A DNA stretch of 64,000 nucleotides from Flavobacterium faecale (GCF_003076455.1 NZ_CP020918.1:3136001-3200000), one strand, 5' to 3'; shown: positions 33,108-43,165, counted from the first letter of the stretch. Made by a program: numbers and translations. Notes: generated by a model not told the origin, from the sequence alone.

Positions 33108-34676
33108 ATGCTCGAAAATTTTATAGAAGTAGAAAAAGAAGATAAAAAGGAACTTTATGCATATCAACAAGGCGATATTGACGCTATTTTTGAACGCATA
33201 GACAATGGACCAAAGCAACATCATTTGTTATACCAATTACCAACGGGTGGAGGTAAAACGGTGATTTTTTCTGAAATTGTTCGTAGATATATTTCTAAGC
33301 ACCAAAAGAAGGTTGTTGTACTAACTCACAGAATTGAGTTGTGTAAGCAAACATCAAAAATGTTGAAAGGCTTTGGTGTGAAAAATAAAATTATTAACAG
33401 TAAAGTTAAGGATCTTCCGGATCAAAACGAATATTCATGTTTCGTGGCGATGGTCGAAACTTTGAAAAACCGTATCAATGACGAAAAGTTACACTTAGAC
33501 AATATTGGTCTAGTGATTATTGATGAGGCGCATTACAATTCCTTTAGAAAATTATTAAGTTCTTTTAAGAACGCCTTTATTTTGGGGGTAACTGCTACGC
33601 CGTTAAGCTCGAATATAAAATTACCAATGCACCAAAGCTATGATGAATTAATTGTAGGAGACACGATCGCCTCTTTAATTGATCAAGGTTTCTTGGCGCG
33701 TGCTGTTACCTATAGTTATGATGTGGGATTGACCTCTTTGAAAGTAGGTATAAATGGTGATTATACTGTAAAATCATCAGATGATTTGTATACCAATACG
33801 TTGATGCAAGAAAAACTATTGCACGCTTACACAGAGCGATCATTGGGTAAAAAGACATTGATCTTTAACAATGGTATTAATACGTCGCTTTATGTTTATG
33901 AAACCTTTAGAGAGGCAGGATATCCCGTGCGTCACCTAGATAATACGAGCAGTAATGAAGAACGTAAAGAAATTTTGCAATGGTTCAAACACACGCCTGA
34001 TGCTATTTTGTCTTCAGTCGGGATTCTTACCACTGGTTTTGATGAACCAACGGTAGAAACTATTATTTTGAATAGAGCTACCAAGTCTTTGACATTATAT
34101 TATCAAATGATAGGTCGTGGTTCTCGTAAACTACCATTAAAAGATGAGTTCTCTGTAATTGATTTGGGGAATAACGCTGCGCGTTTTGGATTATGGAGTG
34201 AGCCTGTAAACTGGCAACATATCTTTAAATCGCCAGAATTCTATCTAGAAAATCTTAGGGATGACTCTGAAATCGAATTGCATTTTAAATACACTATGCC
34301 AGCAGAATTGCGAGCAAAATTTAGTAAAACAGAAGATGTAACATTTGACGTCGATGAAGAACACAAAGCAGCAATAGCACAAAACTTACGTTCGAAAGTA
34401 GTTCTTGAAAAATCATTGGATCAGCATGCTGCCATGTGTGTAGATAATACCGAAGAATTGAGAGATGCTAGAATGCTGTCAAAAGAATTGGCTGCCGATA
34501 TAGAATGCCGTATCAAACGCTACTCAAAATGTTTGAGTCAGTGTAGTAAAAATTACCGTGAGTGGTTGGTAGAAGATTATTCTTTGAAACTAACATTACT
34601 TATCGGGAAAAAATACAGAGAAAAAATATTACGTGAATTAGATGAAGAAGAGGACGAAGACGAAGATCAATCGTAA
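33108..34676 (+). CDS. SF2 DEAD/DEAH-box helicase
   Basis: This 522-residue helicase has motif I LPTGGGKTVIFSEI, motif Ia LTHRIELCKQT, motif II IIDEAHYNS, motif III GVTATPL and motif VI YQMIGRGSRK. It resembles the UvrB/RecQ-like restriction-type SF2 group (COG1061). The C-terminus is very acidic (EEEDEDEDQS). ATG 33108 is chosen over the upstream TTG 33087. A -7 like TATTTTTG at 33082-33089 implies a very short leader. Substrate (DNA or RNA) is not clear. Confidence 0.88.
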   Translation: MLENFIEVEKEDKKELYAYQQGDIDAIFERIDNGPKQHHLLYQLPTGGGKTVIFSEIVRRYISKHQKKVVVLTHRIELCKQTSKMLKGFGVKNKIINSKVKDLPDQNEYSCFVAMVETLKNRINDEKLHLDNIGLVIIDEAHYNSFRKLLSSFKNAFILGVTATPLSSNIKLPMHQSYDELIVGDTIASLIDQGFLARAVTYSYDVGLTSLKVGINGDYTVKSSDDLYTNTLMQEKLLHAYTERSLGKKTLIFNNGINTSLYVYETFREAGYPVRHLDNTSSNEERKEILQWFKHTPDAILSSVGILTTGFDEPTVETIILNRATKSLTLYYQMIGRGSRKLPLKDEFSVIDLGNNAARFGLWSEPVNWQHIFKSPEFYLENLRDDSEIELHFKYTMPAELRAKFSKTEDVTFDVDEEHKAAIAQNLRSKVVLEKSLDQHAAMCVDNTEELRDARMLSKELAADIECRIKRYSKCLSQCSKNYREWLVEDYSLKLTLLIGKKYREKILRELDEEEDEDEDQS

Positions 34677-34723
34677 ACGTTGCTATTCGAAATTAAATTT
34701 ACACTTAAAACAATAAAATTCAA

Positions 34724-36061
34724 ATGCCAAAACAATTCTTAGATTTAGGAATTTCAGCACCAATTCTAAAAGCACTTGCCGAATTGAATATTGTTGAACC
34801 TACAGAAATTCAACAAAAATCCATTCCGCTACTTTTAAGCAACACTACTGATGTGGTAGGAGTTGCCAAAACAGGTACTGGTAAAACAGCTGCATTTGGA
34901 TTGCCATTGTTACAACTTATAGATGTCAAAAATACCGCTGTACAAGCGGTAATTTTGGCTCCAACGCGTGAATTAGGACATCAAATTTTTAATAATTTGG
35001 AGTCGTTTGCAAAGTATTCAACAGAGATTTCTATAGCGGCAACATGTGGTGGAATTCCGATCAAACCTCAAATGGAACGCTTACAATCTGCTACACATAT
35101 TGTAGTGGCCACTCCAGGTCGTTTAATTGATTTAATCGAAAGAAAAGCTATCGATTTGTCTCAAACTGCCTTTTTGGTATTGGATGAAGCTGATGAAATG
35201 GTGAGTATCTTAAAAGAAAGTCTAGATACTATAGTAGCAGCATTGCCCAAAGTTCACAAGACGATTTTGTTCTCGGCCACAATGCCAGGAACAATCAAGC
35301 AGTTGATTCAGAATTATTTGCATAAAAATGTTGTGCAAGTAAGTGCAAGTATGGAAACGGTAGGAAACCAAGGGATAGACCACCAATATATTGTGGTAGA
35401 TCCGATTGAAAAACTAGACGTCTTAATGCATTTTTTGAATAGCAAAGAAGGAGAAAGAGGAATTATCTTTTGCAAAACTAAAGCAGCGGTAAACAAATTA
35501 GCCAAAAACCTAGCGATCAACCGATTTTCTTCAGGAGCAATTCACGGTAGTTTAAGTCAAGGAATTAGAGACCGAATCATGGACCAATTTCGTGAAGGGC
35601 ATATCAATATATTAGTGGCCACTGATTTGGCAGCTAGAGGTATTGATGTCAAAGAAATATCATATGTGGTAAACTACCATCTTCCTGATGCTTACGAGGC
35701 CTACGTGCACCGTAGCGGGCGTACTGCGAGAGCAGGAGCAAAGGGACTTTCATTAACTGTGTTACAACCAGAAGAAGTGAATGAAATTCCTGAATTCGAA
35801 AAAGAATTAGGAATTAAGTTTCATCTTTTTCAAAAACCATCAGAAGCTAGTATTGAAGAAAATAATACACTTTTATGGGCCAAACAAATTTTTAAAACCA
35901 AACCGAACCACGAAGTAGACCAAAATTTAAAAGCAAAAATTAAAACCATCTTTCATCATCTGACCAAGGATGAATTGGTTGATAAAATTCTAGCGAATTA
36001 TTTGCTTCAAAACAAAAATACACCAGCAGAAAAACCGGTGAAAAAATTAAAAAAGAACTAA
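34724..36061 (+). CDS. DEAD-box RNA helicase
   Basis: This 445-residue helicase has the Q-motif (LNIVEPTEIQQKSIPLLL), motif I AKTGTGKTAAFG, PTRELGHQI, motif II VLDEADEM, motif III SATMPG and motif VI HRSGRTARAG. It has a basic C-terminal tail (KPVKKLKKN). It remodels RNA, probably in ribosome assembly or cold adaptation. It follows the SF2 helicase gene by 47 nt, and the NDH-2 gene starts 30 nt later. Confidence 0.93.
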   Translation: MPKQFLDLGISAPILKALAELNIVEPTEIQQKSIPLLLSNTTDVVGVAKTGTGKTAAFGLPLLQLIDVKNTAVQAVILAPTRELGHQIFNNLESFAKYSTEISIAATCGGIPIKPQMERLQSATHIVVATPGRLIDLIERKAIDLSQTAFLVLDEADEMVSILKESLDTIVAALPKVHKTILFSATMPGTIKQLIQNYLHKNVVQVSASMETVGNQGIDHQYIVVDPIEKLDVLMHFLNSKEGERGIIFCKTKAAVNKLAKNLAINRFSSGAIHGSLSQGIRDRIMDQFREGHINILVATDLAARGIDVKEISYVVNYHLPDAYEAYVHRSGRTARAGAKGLSLTVLQPEEVNEIPEFEKELGIKFHLFQKPSEASIEENNTLLWAKQIFKTKPNHEVDQNLKAKIKTIFHHLTKDELVDKILANYLLQNKNTPAEKPVKKLKKN

Positions 36062-36091
36062 AAAACTAAATTAAATATTAATTAAATCTGT

Positions 36092-37375
36092 ATGGAAATC
36101 GTAATTATCGGAGGCGGTTTTGCGGGAATGAATCTCGCAAAAGCACTATTGAATCAAGATGGAGTTCGCGTAACTTTGGTTGATAAAAATAACTATAATT
36201 TTTTTCCTCCACTAATCTACCAAGTAGCTACAGCCTACTTGGAGCCTTCTAGTATCAGTTATCCTTTTAGAAAATTTTTTGCAGGTAAAAAAAATCTACA
36301 ATTTCGCTTAGGCGAATTTCAAGAAGTAATACCTTCAGAAAATAAAGTAATTTTAAGTAATGGCGAATTGTTTTACGACCAACTAATTTTTGCTACTGGT
36401 GCAGAAACTAGTTACTTTGGAATGGAAAACGTTAAAAAGAACGCTATTCCAATGAAGACCTTGAACGATGCAATTGTGATGCGTAATACTTTGTTGAAAA
36501 ACTTAGAAAAAGCAGCCATTACAAAAGATATACGTAAGCGTCGTAAATTACTAACGGTTGTTGTAGCTGGAGGTGGACCAACTGGAGTGGAGATTTCTGG
36601 AATGTTTGCCGAAATGCGTAAGAATATCTTCTTGAAAGAATATCCTGAATTAGCAACTACTGCCAGCAATATTTACTTGGTAGATGGTGGTCCGGCATTA
36701 TTGGCACCAATGAGTAAAAAGTCGCAAGAAGATACTTATAAAGCATTAACCGAATTGGGGGTTGTGGTAAAATTGAACAACAATGTAGTTGACTATGTTG
36801 ACGATACTGTTCATTTTGCAAATGGTGATACCATCCAAACCAAGAATCTTATCTGGGCAGCTGGTGTAACCGCACGAGAGTTTAAGGGCATTGGGGCTGA
36901 ATCATATGGACGCGGTAAGCGTTTGAAAACCGATGCTTATAATAAAATTGAAGGTACGCAAAACATTTTTGCGATTGGAGATACTTGTATTCAATTTAAT
37001 GATCCAAGTTTTGAACATGGACATCCACAAGTGGCACAAGTAGCAATACAACAAGGTATTAATTTGGCCAAAAACTTCAAGTTGAGTATGAACGGTAAAG
37101 CGCAAGTACCTTTTATCTACAATGATAAAGGAGCGATGGCTATTATCGGAAAAAATAAAGCAGTTGTTGATTTACCTAAACCAGAAATGCACTTCAAAGG
37201 TTTCTTTGCTTGGATCATTTGGTTGTTCATTCACTTGATCTCTTTGATTACTTATCGAAATAAAGTAAAAACCTTTTACAATTGGATGGTTGCTTATTTT
37301 TCTAAAGATAATTCATTACGAATGATCATTAGACCTGATAAAAAAGCACCAAAAATTACTACTACAGAATCATAA
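36092..37375 (+). CDS. ndh: Type II NADH:quinone oxidoreductase
   Basis: This 427-residue flavoprotein has two dinucleotide-binding folds: FAD at VIIGGGFAGMNLAKAL and NAD(P)H at VVVAGGGPTGVEISGM. IFAIGDTC is the second FAD contact. The C-terminal region (FAWIIWLFIHLISLI) is a membrane anchor as in NDH-2. It passes electrons from NADH to menaquinone without pumping protons. It is followed by a strong terminator. Confidence 0.93.
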   Translation: MEIVIIGGGFAGMNLAKALLNQDGVRVTLVDKNNYNFFPPLIYQVATAYLEPSSISYPFRKFFAGKKNLQFRLGEFQEVIPSENKVILSNGELFYDQLIFATGAETSYFGMENVKKNAIPMKTLNDAIVMRNTLLKNLEKAAITKDIRKRRKLLTVVVAGGGPTGVEISGMFAEMRKNIFLKEYPELATTASNIYLVDGGPALLAPMSKKSQEDTYKALTELGVVVKLNNNVVDYVDDTVHFANGDTIQTKNLIWAAGVTAREFKGIGAESYGRGKRLKTDAYNKIEGTQNIFAIGDTCIQFNDPSFEHGHPQVAQVAIQQGINLAKNFKLSMNGKAQVPFIYNDKGAMAIIGKNKAVVDLPKPEMHFKGFFAWIIWLFIHLISLITYRNKVKTFYNWMVAYFSKDNSLRMIIRPDKKAPKITTTES

Positions 37376-37397
37376 AACTGTTTTCGTTTATAAAATT

Positions 37398-37434
37398 AAT
37401 GCCCTTCTGAATACGTTTCAGAAGGGCATTTTTT
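37398..37434 (+). terminator. Terminator of the ndh transcript
   Basis: AATGCCCTTCTGA and TCAGAAGGGCATT form a perfect 13-bp stem with a 7-nt loop, followed by a run of Ts. It lies 22 nt after ndh. Confidence 0.9.
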
Positions 37435-37460
37435 ATTTAATCGAAAATGTGAAAACCAAA

Positions 37461-37493
37461 AAAAAACGCTCCGATTAAATCGGAACGTTTTTG
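37461..37493 (-). terminator. Terminator of the ompA-like gene
   Basis: On the minus strand, TCCGATT and AATCGGA flank a tiny loop. The stem is extended by AACG/CGTT around one mismatch and is followed by nine Ts. It lies downstream of the leftward OmpA gene ending at 37535. Confidence 0.85.
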
Positions 37494-37534
37494 ATCTTTT
37501 CAAAAAAGTAATAATTGTACTTTGTGGGTACTAG

Positions 37535-38371
37535 TTATTTACCTTGTTGTTTTTTCATTTCTTTTTCGATCATATCGTAGAATTGATCAATTTTTGGTAA
37601 AATTACGATACGAGTTCTACGGTTACGAGCTCTGTTTTCAGCAGTATCGTTTGATACTAAAGGAATGTAAGAACTTCTACCTGCTGCAATTAATTGTTCT
37701 GGTTTAACACCCAATTGGTTTGTTAAAACACGGATAATTGAAGTAGAACGTTTAACACTCAAATCCCAGTTGTCAAGTAATACACCACTACCTACATAAG
37801 GTACGCTATCAGTGTGTCCTTCTACCATACATTCAAAGTCTGGTTTGTCATTTACCACTTTAGCAACTTTAGCCAAAACACCTTTTGCTTTGTCAGTTAC
37901 GTCATAGCTACCACTTTTAAATAATAATTTATCAGCAATTGAGATGAAAACAACTCCTTTTTCAACGTTGATTTCGATATCTGGATCAGAGATTCCAACT
38001 GAGCTTTTCAAGCTAGATACCAATGCAAGAGTAACACTGTCTTTTCTTGTCATTGCATCTTGCAATCTTGTAATTCTTAAATCTTTCTCTTTTAAGCTTT
38101 CCAAAGATTTCTCTAAGTTTTCAGCTCCTTTAGATGTTAACATTGTTAAGTTTTTAGAGGTTGTCATCAACGTTTCGTTGTGATCTCTTAATCCCTCAAC
38201 TCTTGCAGTAAGACCTGCTTTTTCTTCTAAACAACTGTTTAATTTTACAGTAGCAGAATTCAATAAATCTTGAGTTTCTTTATTTCTAGCTTCAAGATCT
38301 TGGTATTTCTTTTTAGATACGCAAGATGTCAAAAGTGTAAGTACGGATAGTGCGACTACGATTTTTTTCAT
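37535..38371 (-). CDS. OmpA-family peptidoglycan-binding lipoprotein
   Basis: This 278-residue protein has a lipobox (LTLLTSCVS). A coiled-coil segment (about residues 20-115) links to a C-terminal OmpA domain with FKSGSYDVTD, EGHTDSVPY, WDLSVKRSTSIIRVL and NRRTRIVILPK; the Asp and Arg that bind diaminopimelate are present. It tethers the outer membrane to the cell wall. A minus-strand -7 element (CAAATTTA on plus) is at 38397-38404. Confidence 0.92.
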   Translation of the reverse strand: MKKIVVALSVLTLLTSCVSKKKYQDLEARNKETQDLLNSATVKLNSCLEEKAGLTARVEGLRDHNETLMTTSKNLTMLTSKGAENLEKSLESLKEKDLRITRLQDAMTRKDSVTLALVSSLKSSVGISDPDIEINVEKGVVFISIADKLLFKSGSYDVTDKAKGVLAKVAKVVNDKPDFECMVEGHTDSVPYVGSGVLLDNWDLSVKRSTSIIRVLTNQLGVKPEQLIAAGRSSYIPLVSNDTAENRARNRRTRIVILPKIDQFYDMIEKEMKKQQGK

Positions 38372-38445
38372 AAAATTGATTAATTAGGTTCGAATACAAA
38401 TTTAGTTTTTATAGTTCATAAGTTCTCTATAAAACAGTGTTAAAA

Positions 38446-39432
38446 TTAGTTAACAAATATCTTGCCACCTTGTACGTAGTACTTGTAAACAATGGACTTT
38501 TCTTTGTAATAGTGTAATTGTTGCTTTGTGGTTCGTTTGTTGTAATTACTTAAAAATGAACCGTAAAAGCTAAAATGAGCACGTAATATTGCCCAAAAAT
38601 GTTTCCATTTTCCTTCTGAAATAAATTTAAAACCAGCTATTCCGTCTAATATCATTCTAGAGAGAATAATAGGGAAAAGCGATCTAGTGGGTAAGTTTTT
38701 AACTAACATAAACAATGAATTTCTAAAATTCAAGTATGTTTTCTTTGGATTTCCTTGGTCTAAAGTTGCACCGCCTACATGATAAACGGTAGAATAAGGG
38801 GTATATTTAATTTTGTATCCTTGGTTTAATATGCGCCAGCACAAATCAATTTCCTCTTGATGGGCAAAAAAATCATTATCAAACCCTTTTAAATCCTTAT
38901 AAACATTTGATCGAATAAAAAAACAAGCCCCAGAGGCCCAAAAAATTTCTTTCTCGTCATTGTATTGCCCTTTGTCTTTCTCGATTGTGTCAAAAATGCG
39001 ACCTCTACAATATGGGAATCCATATTTATCAATAAAACCTCCTGCAGCTCCTGCGTACTCAAAATTTGCTTTAATTTTGAAGTCTAAAATTTTGGGTTGC
39101 AAAACAGCCGTGTTAGGTTCTTTTTCGAAAGTTGTAATGATGGGCACCAACCAATTTTCGGTAACTTCAATATCAGAATTGACCAAAGCATAGACATCGG
39201 CGTCGATATGTAGTAGCGCTTCGTTATAGCCTTGCGCAAAACCATAATTCTCTTTGTTCTTGACAATTTGTACCGTTGGAAAATGCTCCTTAATATAAGG
39301 TATAGAATTATCCGTTGATGCATTGTCTGCTACATATATAGTAGCTTCCGGTGAATATTGTATCACCGAAGGTAAAAATTGTTTAAGTAAAGCTACTCCG
39401 TTCCAGTTGAGTATGACGACTGCTATTTTCAT
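38446..39432 (-). CDS. Family 2 glycosyltransferase
   Basis: This 328-residue GT-A enzyme starts VVILNWNGVALLKQFL. It has DNASTDNS, the divalent-cation DXD region ALVNSDIEV, the acceptor-site WASGACFFIRS and AHQEEIDLCWR. It is like rhamnosyltransferases (WbbL group) that build surface polysaccharide. Its ATG overlaps the stop of the upstream HsdR-N gene by one base (TAATG on the minus strand), so the two are translationally coupled. Confidence 0.92.
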   Translation of the reverse strand: MKIAVVILNWNGVALLKQFLPSVIQYSPEATIYVADNASTDNSIPYIKEHFPTVQIVKNKENYGFAQGYNEALLHIDADVYALVNSDIEVTENWLVPIITTFEKEPNTAVLQPKILDFKIKANFEYAGAAGGFIDKYGFPYCRGRIFDTIEKDKGQYNDEKEIFWASGACFFIRSNVYKDLKGFDNDFFAHQEEIDLCWRILNQGYKIKYTPYSTVYHVGGATLDQGNPKKTYLNFRNSLFMLVKNLPTRSLFPIILSRMILDGIAGFKFISEGKWKHFWAILRAHFSFYGSFLSNYNKRTTKQQLHYYKEKSIVYKYYVQGGKIFVN

Positions 39433-39881
39433 TAATTTGTTGCGTATTGAGGTAAGTCAGGCATGAAATCATATTTTTCGTTTTCATAATCCATTTGACA
39501 AAAGTAGTGATTCAAACCGTTGGTTACCATTAAATATTCGGCATCCATGGTGAGGTTGTATCTTGCAATTTGGTCAAAGACGCCTTGCGTAATTTTTACT
39601 TCGGGTGCTTTGCATTCGACCAAAATATAAATACTACCATCAGAATTGTAGACTACAGCATCATATCTTTTTCTTAATCCGTTTACTTTTAATACTTTTT
39701 CGACGTTGATTAAGGATTTCGGAATGTTTTTTTCTTCTAGTAAAAAACGAACCACATGTTGACGAACCCATTCTTCTGGTGTGAGAATGATGAATTTTTT
39801 CCTGATTTCATCAAAGATAGACACTTTATTTTCGCTATTTTTGAATCGAAATTGATAAGTTGGGAATTGTAGCTTTTGCAT
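39432..39881 (-). CDS. HsdR N-terminal-like PD-(D/E)XK nuclease-fold protein
   Basis: This 149-residue stand-alone domain is similar to the N-terminus of type I restriction R subunits. The active-site pattern is Asp in RYDAVVY followed by Glu-x-Lys in ILVECKAPEV. There is no helicase domain or modification gene nearby, so it is not a restriction system here. ATG 39881 is chosen. A minus-strand -7 (CAAAAATA on plus) at 39886-39893 is only 5 nt away, which implies a leaderless transcript or an unused match. It lies next to holA, which is divergent; I recall this neighbourhood in other Bacteroidota. Confidence 0.85.
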   Translation of the reverse strand: MQKLQFPTYQFRFKNSENKVSIFDEIRKKFIILTPEEWVRQHVVRFLLEEKNIPKSLINVEKVLKVNGLRKRYDAVVYNSDGSIYILVECKAPEVKITQGVFDQIARYNLTMDAEYLMVTNGLNHYFCQMDYENEKYDFMPDLPQYATN

Positions 39882-40108
39882 TCGGCAAAAATACAAAATA
39901 GTTCCAGCTTTAAAGTTTAAAGTTCCAAGTTGTTTGATGATAGTAGTAATTGTAACCTAGTAATTGGTTGGTTATGTTAGCAAATAGGGGACAGGAGGAT
40001 TTAAATAGTTTGATGTATTTAAAGTAAGAATAGAATATCTAGTTGCTCGCTTCGGGGCGCTCAATGGACAATTGTTTTTTGGAATGAATTTTGAAATAGA
40101 AAAGGTAA

Positions 40109-41113
40109 ATGGACGAGGTAATAAAAATTGTTAATGATATCAAGGCGGGAAATATAAAACCGATTTATTTTTTGATGGGCGAGGAGGCTTATTATATTGA
40201 TAAATTATCGGATTATATTGAGGACACGATTTTGACTGAGGAAGAAAAAGGGTTTAATCAAACCGTTTTGTATGGTCGAGACGTAACTATTGAAGATATT
40301 GTATCAACCGCAAAACGCTACCCAATGATGGCTGATAGACAAGTCGTAATTGTTAAGGAAGCGCAGGAATTGAGTCGTACCATTGATAAAATCGAAGCTT
40401 ATGCCGAAAATCCGATGCCATCGACTGTGCTTGTGTTTGCTTACAAGTACAAAACACTAGATAAACGTAAAAAAGTCACCAAAACATTGGCTAAAAATGG
40501 CTTAGTTTTCGAAAGCAAAAAGTTGTACGAGAATCAAGTAGGTGATTGGATAAAGCGTGTTTTGGCTGGTAAAAAATATGCAATTGAGCCCAAAGCGGCC
40601 GCTATGCTAGTGGAATTTCTAGGTACAGATTTGAGTAAAATTAATAATGAACTAGAAAAGCTAAAGGTGGTTTTGCCTAAAGGAAGCACAATTACAGCAC
40701 ATGATATTGAAGAAAATATCGGTTTTAGTAAAGATTTTAATGTTTTTGAATTGCGTAAAGCAATAGGGGAACGCAACCAACTGAAAGCGTATAAAATTGC
40801 GGAGAATTTTGCCCAGAATCCAAAAGATAACCCAATGGTGATGACCACTGGATTGGTCTTTGGTTTTTTTATACAACTTTTAAAATACCATGGTACAAAA
40901 GACAAAAATCCTAAGGTAGTTGCAGGTGTAATTGGTGTCAATCCGTTTTTCATGAAAGAATATGACGTGGCCCTGAAAAATTATCCTATGCGAAAAGTAA
41001 GTCAAATTATAGCTTCGTTACGAGAAATCGACGTTAAAAGTAAGGGTGTGGGCGCAAATGCACTCTCAAACGGTGATTTGTTGAAAGAAATGCTGTATAA
41101 GATTTTTAATTAG
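40109..41113 (+). CDS. holA: DNA polymerase III subunit delta
   Basis: This 334-residue clamp-loader subunit begins with IVNDIKAGNIKPIYFLMGEEAYYIDKL. Domain II has VIVKEAQELSRTIDKIEAY and TVLVFAYKYK. The C-terminal collar domain contains FNVFELRKAIGERN. It binds and opens the beta clamp. It is followed 47 nt later by a small membrane protein gene. Confidence 0.92.
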   Translation: MDEVIKIVNDIKAGNIKPIYFLMGEEAYYIDKLSDYIEDTILTEEEKGFNQTVLYGRDVTIEDIVSTAKRYPMMADRQVVIVKEAQELSRTIDKIEAYAENPMPSTVLVFAYKYKTLDKRKKVTKTLAKNGLVFESKKLYENQVGDWIKRVLAGKKYAIEPKAAAMLVEFLGTDLSKINNELEKLKVVLPKGSTITAHDIEENIGFSKDFNVFELRKAIGERNQLKAYKIAENFAQNPKDNPMVMTTGLVFGFFIQLLKYHGTKDKNPKVVAGVIGVNPFFMKEYDVALKNYPMRKVSQIIASLREIDVKSKGVGANALSNGDLLKEMLYKIFN

Positions 41114-41160
41114 GGGCAAAAAACACCGATATTTGTTGATGCAAAAATAACATTCGAATT

Positions 41161-41343
41161 ATGTCAATGAATAAAAATACAATTTTGGGATGGGCCACTT
41201 TTATAATGCTATTGATGGGACTCTTATTAATAGGATTAGGTGCATTCAAATATAATCAAGTAGCAGGTTGGGGGTTTGCAGCTGTTGGAGTTGGTTTTTT
41301 GGCTATTTCATGGGTGTTTAATTCATTGAAAGGGAGACTTTGA
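41161..41343 (+). CDS. CAL67264-type small membrane protein
   Basis: This 60-residue protein has two TM helices (ATFIMLLMGLLLIGLGAF and GWGFAAVGVGFLAISWVF). It matches the Bacteroidota-restricted family I know as CAL67264. Function unknown. It is a short, clearly conserved frame between holA and ettA. Confidence 0.8.
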   Translation: MSMNKNTILGWATFIMLLMGLLLIGLGAFKYNQVAGWGFAAVGVGFLAISWVFNSLKGRL

Positions 41344-41470
41344 TTTGAATTTATAAAATAAGTTAGACATGAATTACATTTATTAGCTCGATTTATTCTT
41401 TATAAATCTGTAGAAATTTGCGTAATTTGTGGTACAGAAAAAAAGTAAAAAATAAAAATATAACATAATT

Positions 41471-43165
41471 ATGTCAGACGATAAGAAAGTAATTTTCTCA
41501 ATGTCAAAATTGAGTAAGACCTACACGGGAGCAGATAAACCTGTTCTTAAAAATATCTATTTGAGTTTCTTTTACGGAGCTAAAATTGGTATTCTTGGTT
41601 TGAATGGTTCTGGTAAATCTTCTTTGTTGAAGATTATTGCTGGAGTAGATAAAAATTATCAAGGTGATATTGTTTTTGCACCAGGATACACTGTTGGGTA
41701 TTTGGAACAAGAACCAGCATTGGATGATAGCAAAACGGTAATCGAAATTGTTCGTGAAGGTGTTGCTGAAACCATGGAAGTTTTGGAAGAGTACAATAAA
41801 ATCAATGATCTATTTGGTCTTGAAGAGAACTACTCTGATCCAGACAAAATGGACAAGTTAATGGATCGTCAAGCTTCACTGCAAGATAAAATCGATGCTC
41901 TAGGTGCTTGGGAAATTGATACTAAACTTGAAATTGCAATGGATGCTTTGCGTACGCCAGACGGAGATACGCCAATCAAAAACCTATCTGGAGGAGAGCG
42001 TCGTCGTGTAGCTTTATGTCGTTTGTTGTTGAAACAACCTGATGTATTGTTATTGGATGAGCCTACCAACCACTTGGATGCTGAGTCTGTTTTATGGTTA
42101 GAGCAACACCTTGCACAATATGCAGGAACGGTTATCGCGGTAACACACGATAGATACTTCTTAGATAATGTAGCAGGTTGGATTTTGGAATTGGATAGAG
42201 GAGAAGGTATTCCTTGGAAAGGGAATTATTCTTCTTGGTTGGATCAAAAATCAAGCAGAATGGCATTGGAGGAAAAAGTAGCTTCAAAACGTCGTAAGAA
42301 TTTAGAGCGTGAGTTGGACTGGGTTCGTCAAGGTGCGAAAGGACGTCAAACAAAACAAAAAGCACGTTTACAGAACTACGATAAATTATTGAACGAAGAT
42401 CAAAAAGAGCTAGACGAGAAATTAGAGATTTACATTCCGAATGGTCCACGTTTGGGTACGAATGTAATTGAAGCTAAAGGAGTTGCGAAAGCTTTTGGAG
42501 ATAAATTATTATACGACAATTTGAACTTTACCTTGCCACAAGCAGGAATTGTTGGAATCATCGGGCCAAACGGTGCGGGTAAATCAACAATCTTCCGCAT
42601 GATTATGGGTGAACAAGAAACAGATAGCGGTGAGTTTACGGTTGGAGAAACTGTTAAAATTGCTTATGTCGATCAAGCGCACTCTAATATTGATCCAAAT
42701 AAATCAATTTGGGAAAACTTCTGTGATGGTCAAGAATTGATCATGATGGGCGGACGCCAAGTAAATTCTAGAGCTTATTTGAGCCGTTTTAACTTTGGTG
42801 GAAGCGATCAAAACAAAAAAGTAGCGACACTTTCTGGTGGTGAGCGTAACCGTTTGCACCTTGCAATGACTTTGAAAGAAGAAGGTAACGTATTGTTACT
42901 CGATGAGCCAACCAATGATTTGGATGTAAATACTTTACGTGCACTTGAGGAAGGTTTGGAGCAGTTTGCGGGTTGTGCAGTAGTAATCTCTCACGACAGA
43001 TGGTTCTTGGATAGGATTTGTACGCATATCTTAGCTTTTGAAGGGGAGTCTGAAGTGTATTACTTTGAAGGTGGATTCTCTGAATATGAAGAAAATAAGA
43101 AAAAACGTTTAGGTGGAGATTTGACTCCAAAACGTTTGAAATACAAAAAACTGATCAGAGGATAA
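41471..43165 (+). CDS. ettA: Energy-dependent translational throttle protein EttA (ABC-F)
   Basis: This 564-residue ABC-F ATPase has two cassettes and no membrane domain. Walker A is GLNGSGKSS and GPNGAGKST. Signatures are LSGGERRRVAL and LSGGERNRLHL. Walker B is LLLDEPTNHLD and LLLDEPTNDLD. The linker and arm region fits EttA. It binds the ribosomal E site and gates the first elongation step according to ATP/ADP ratio. The gene is monocistronic with its own terminator. Confidence 0.95.
   Translation: MSDDKKVIFSMSKLSKTYTGADKPVLKNIYLSFFYGAKIGILGLNGSGKSSLLKIIAGVDKNYQGDIVFAPGYTVGYLEQEPALDDSKTVIEIVREGVAETMEVLEEYNKINDLFGLEENYSDPDKMDKLMDRQASLQDKIDALGAWEIDTKLEIAMDALRTPDGDTPIKNLSGGERRRVALCRLLLKQPDVLLLDEPTNHLDAESVLWLEQHLAQYAGTVIAVTHDRYFLDNVAGWILELDRGEGIPWKGNYSSWLDQKSSRMALEEKVASKRRKNLERELDWVRQGAKGRQTKQKARLQNYDKLLNEDQKELDEKLEIYIPNGPRLGTNVIEAKGVAKAFGDKLLYDNLNFTLPQAGIVGIIGPNGAGKSTIFRMIMGEQETDSGEFTVGETVKIAYVDQAHSNIDPNKSIWENFCDGQELIMMGGRQVNSRAYLSRFNFGGSDQNKKVATLSGGERNRLHLAMTLKEEGNVLLLDEPTNDLDVNTLRALEEGLEQFAGCAVVISHDRWFLDRICTHILAFEGESEVYYFEGGFSEYEENKKKRLGGDLTPKRLKYKKLIRG

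Noticed and set aside
38383..38400. GGTTCGAATAC resembling a tRNA T-loop
   Set aside because: No acceptor or anticodon arms can be folded around it; it lies in the ompA-like promoter region.
39432..39896. Possible type I restriction system
   Set aside because: Only the N-terminal nuclease-like domain is present; no HsdM, HsdS or helicase part is nearby.
41344..41470. Search for a promoter of ettA
   Set aside because: TAATTTG near 41423 is one base short of the -7 consensus and has no convincing -33 partner, so it was not listed.
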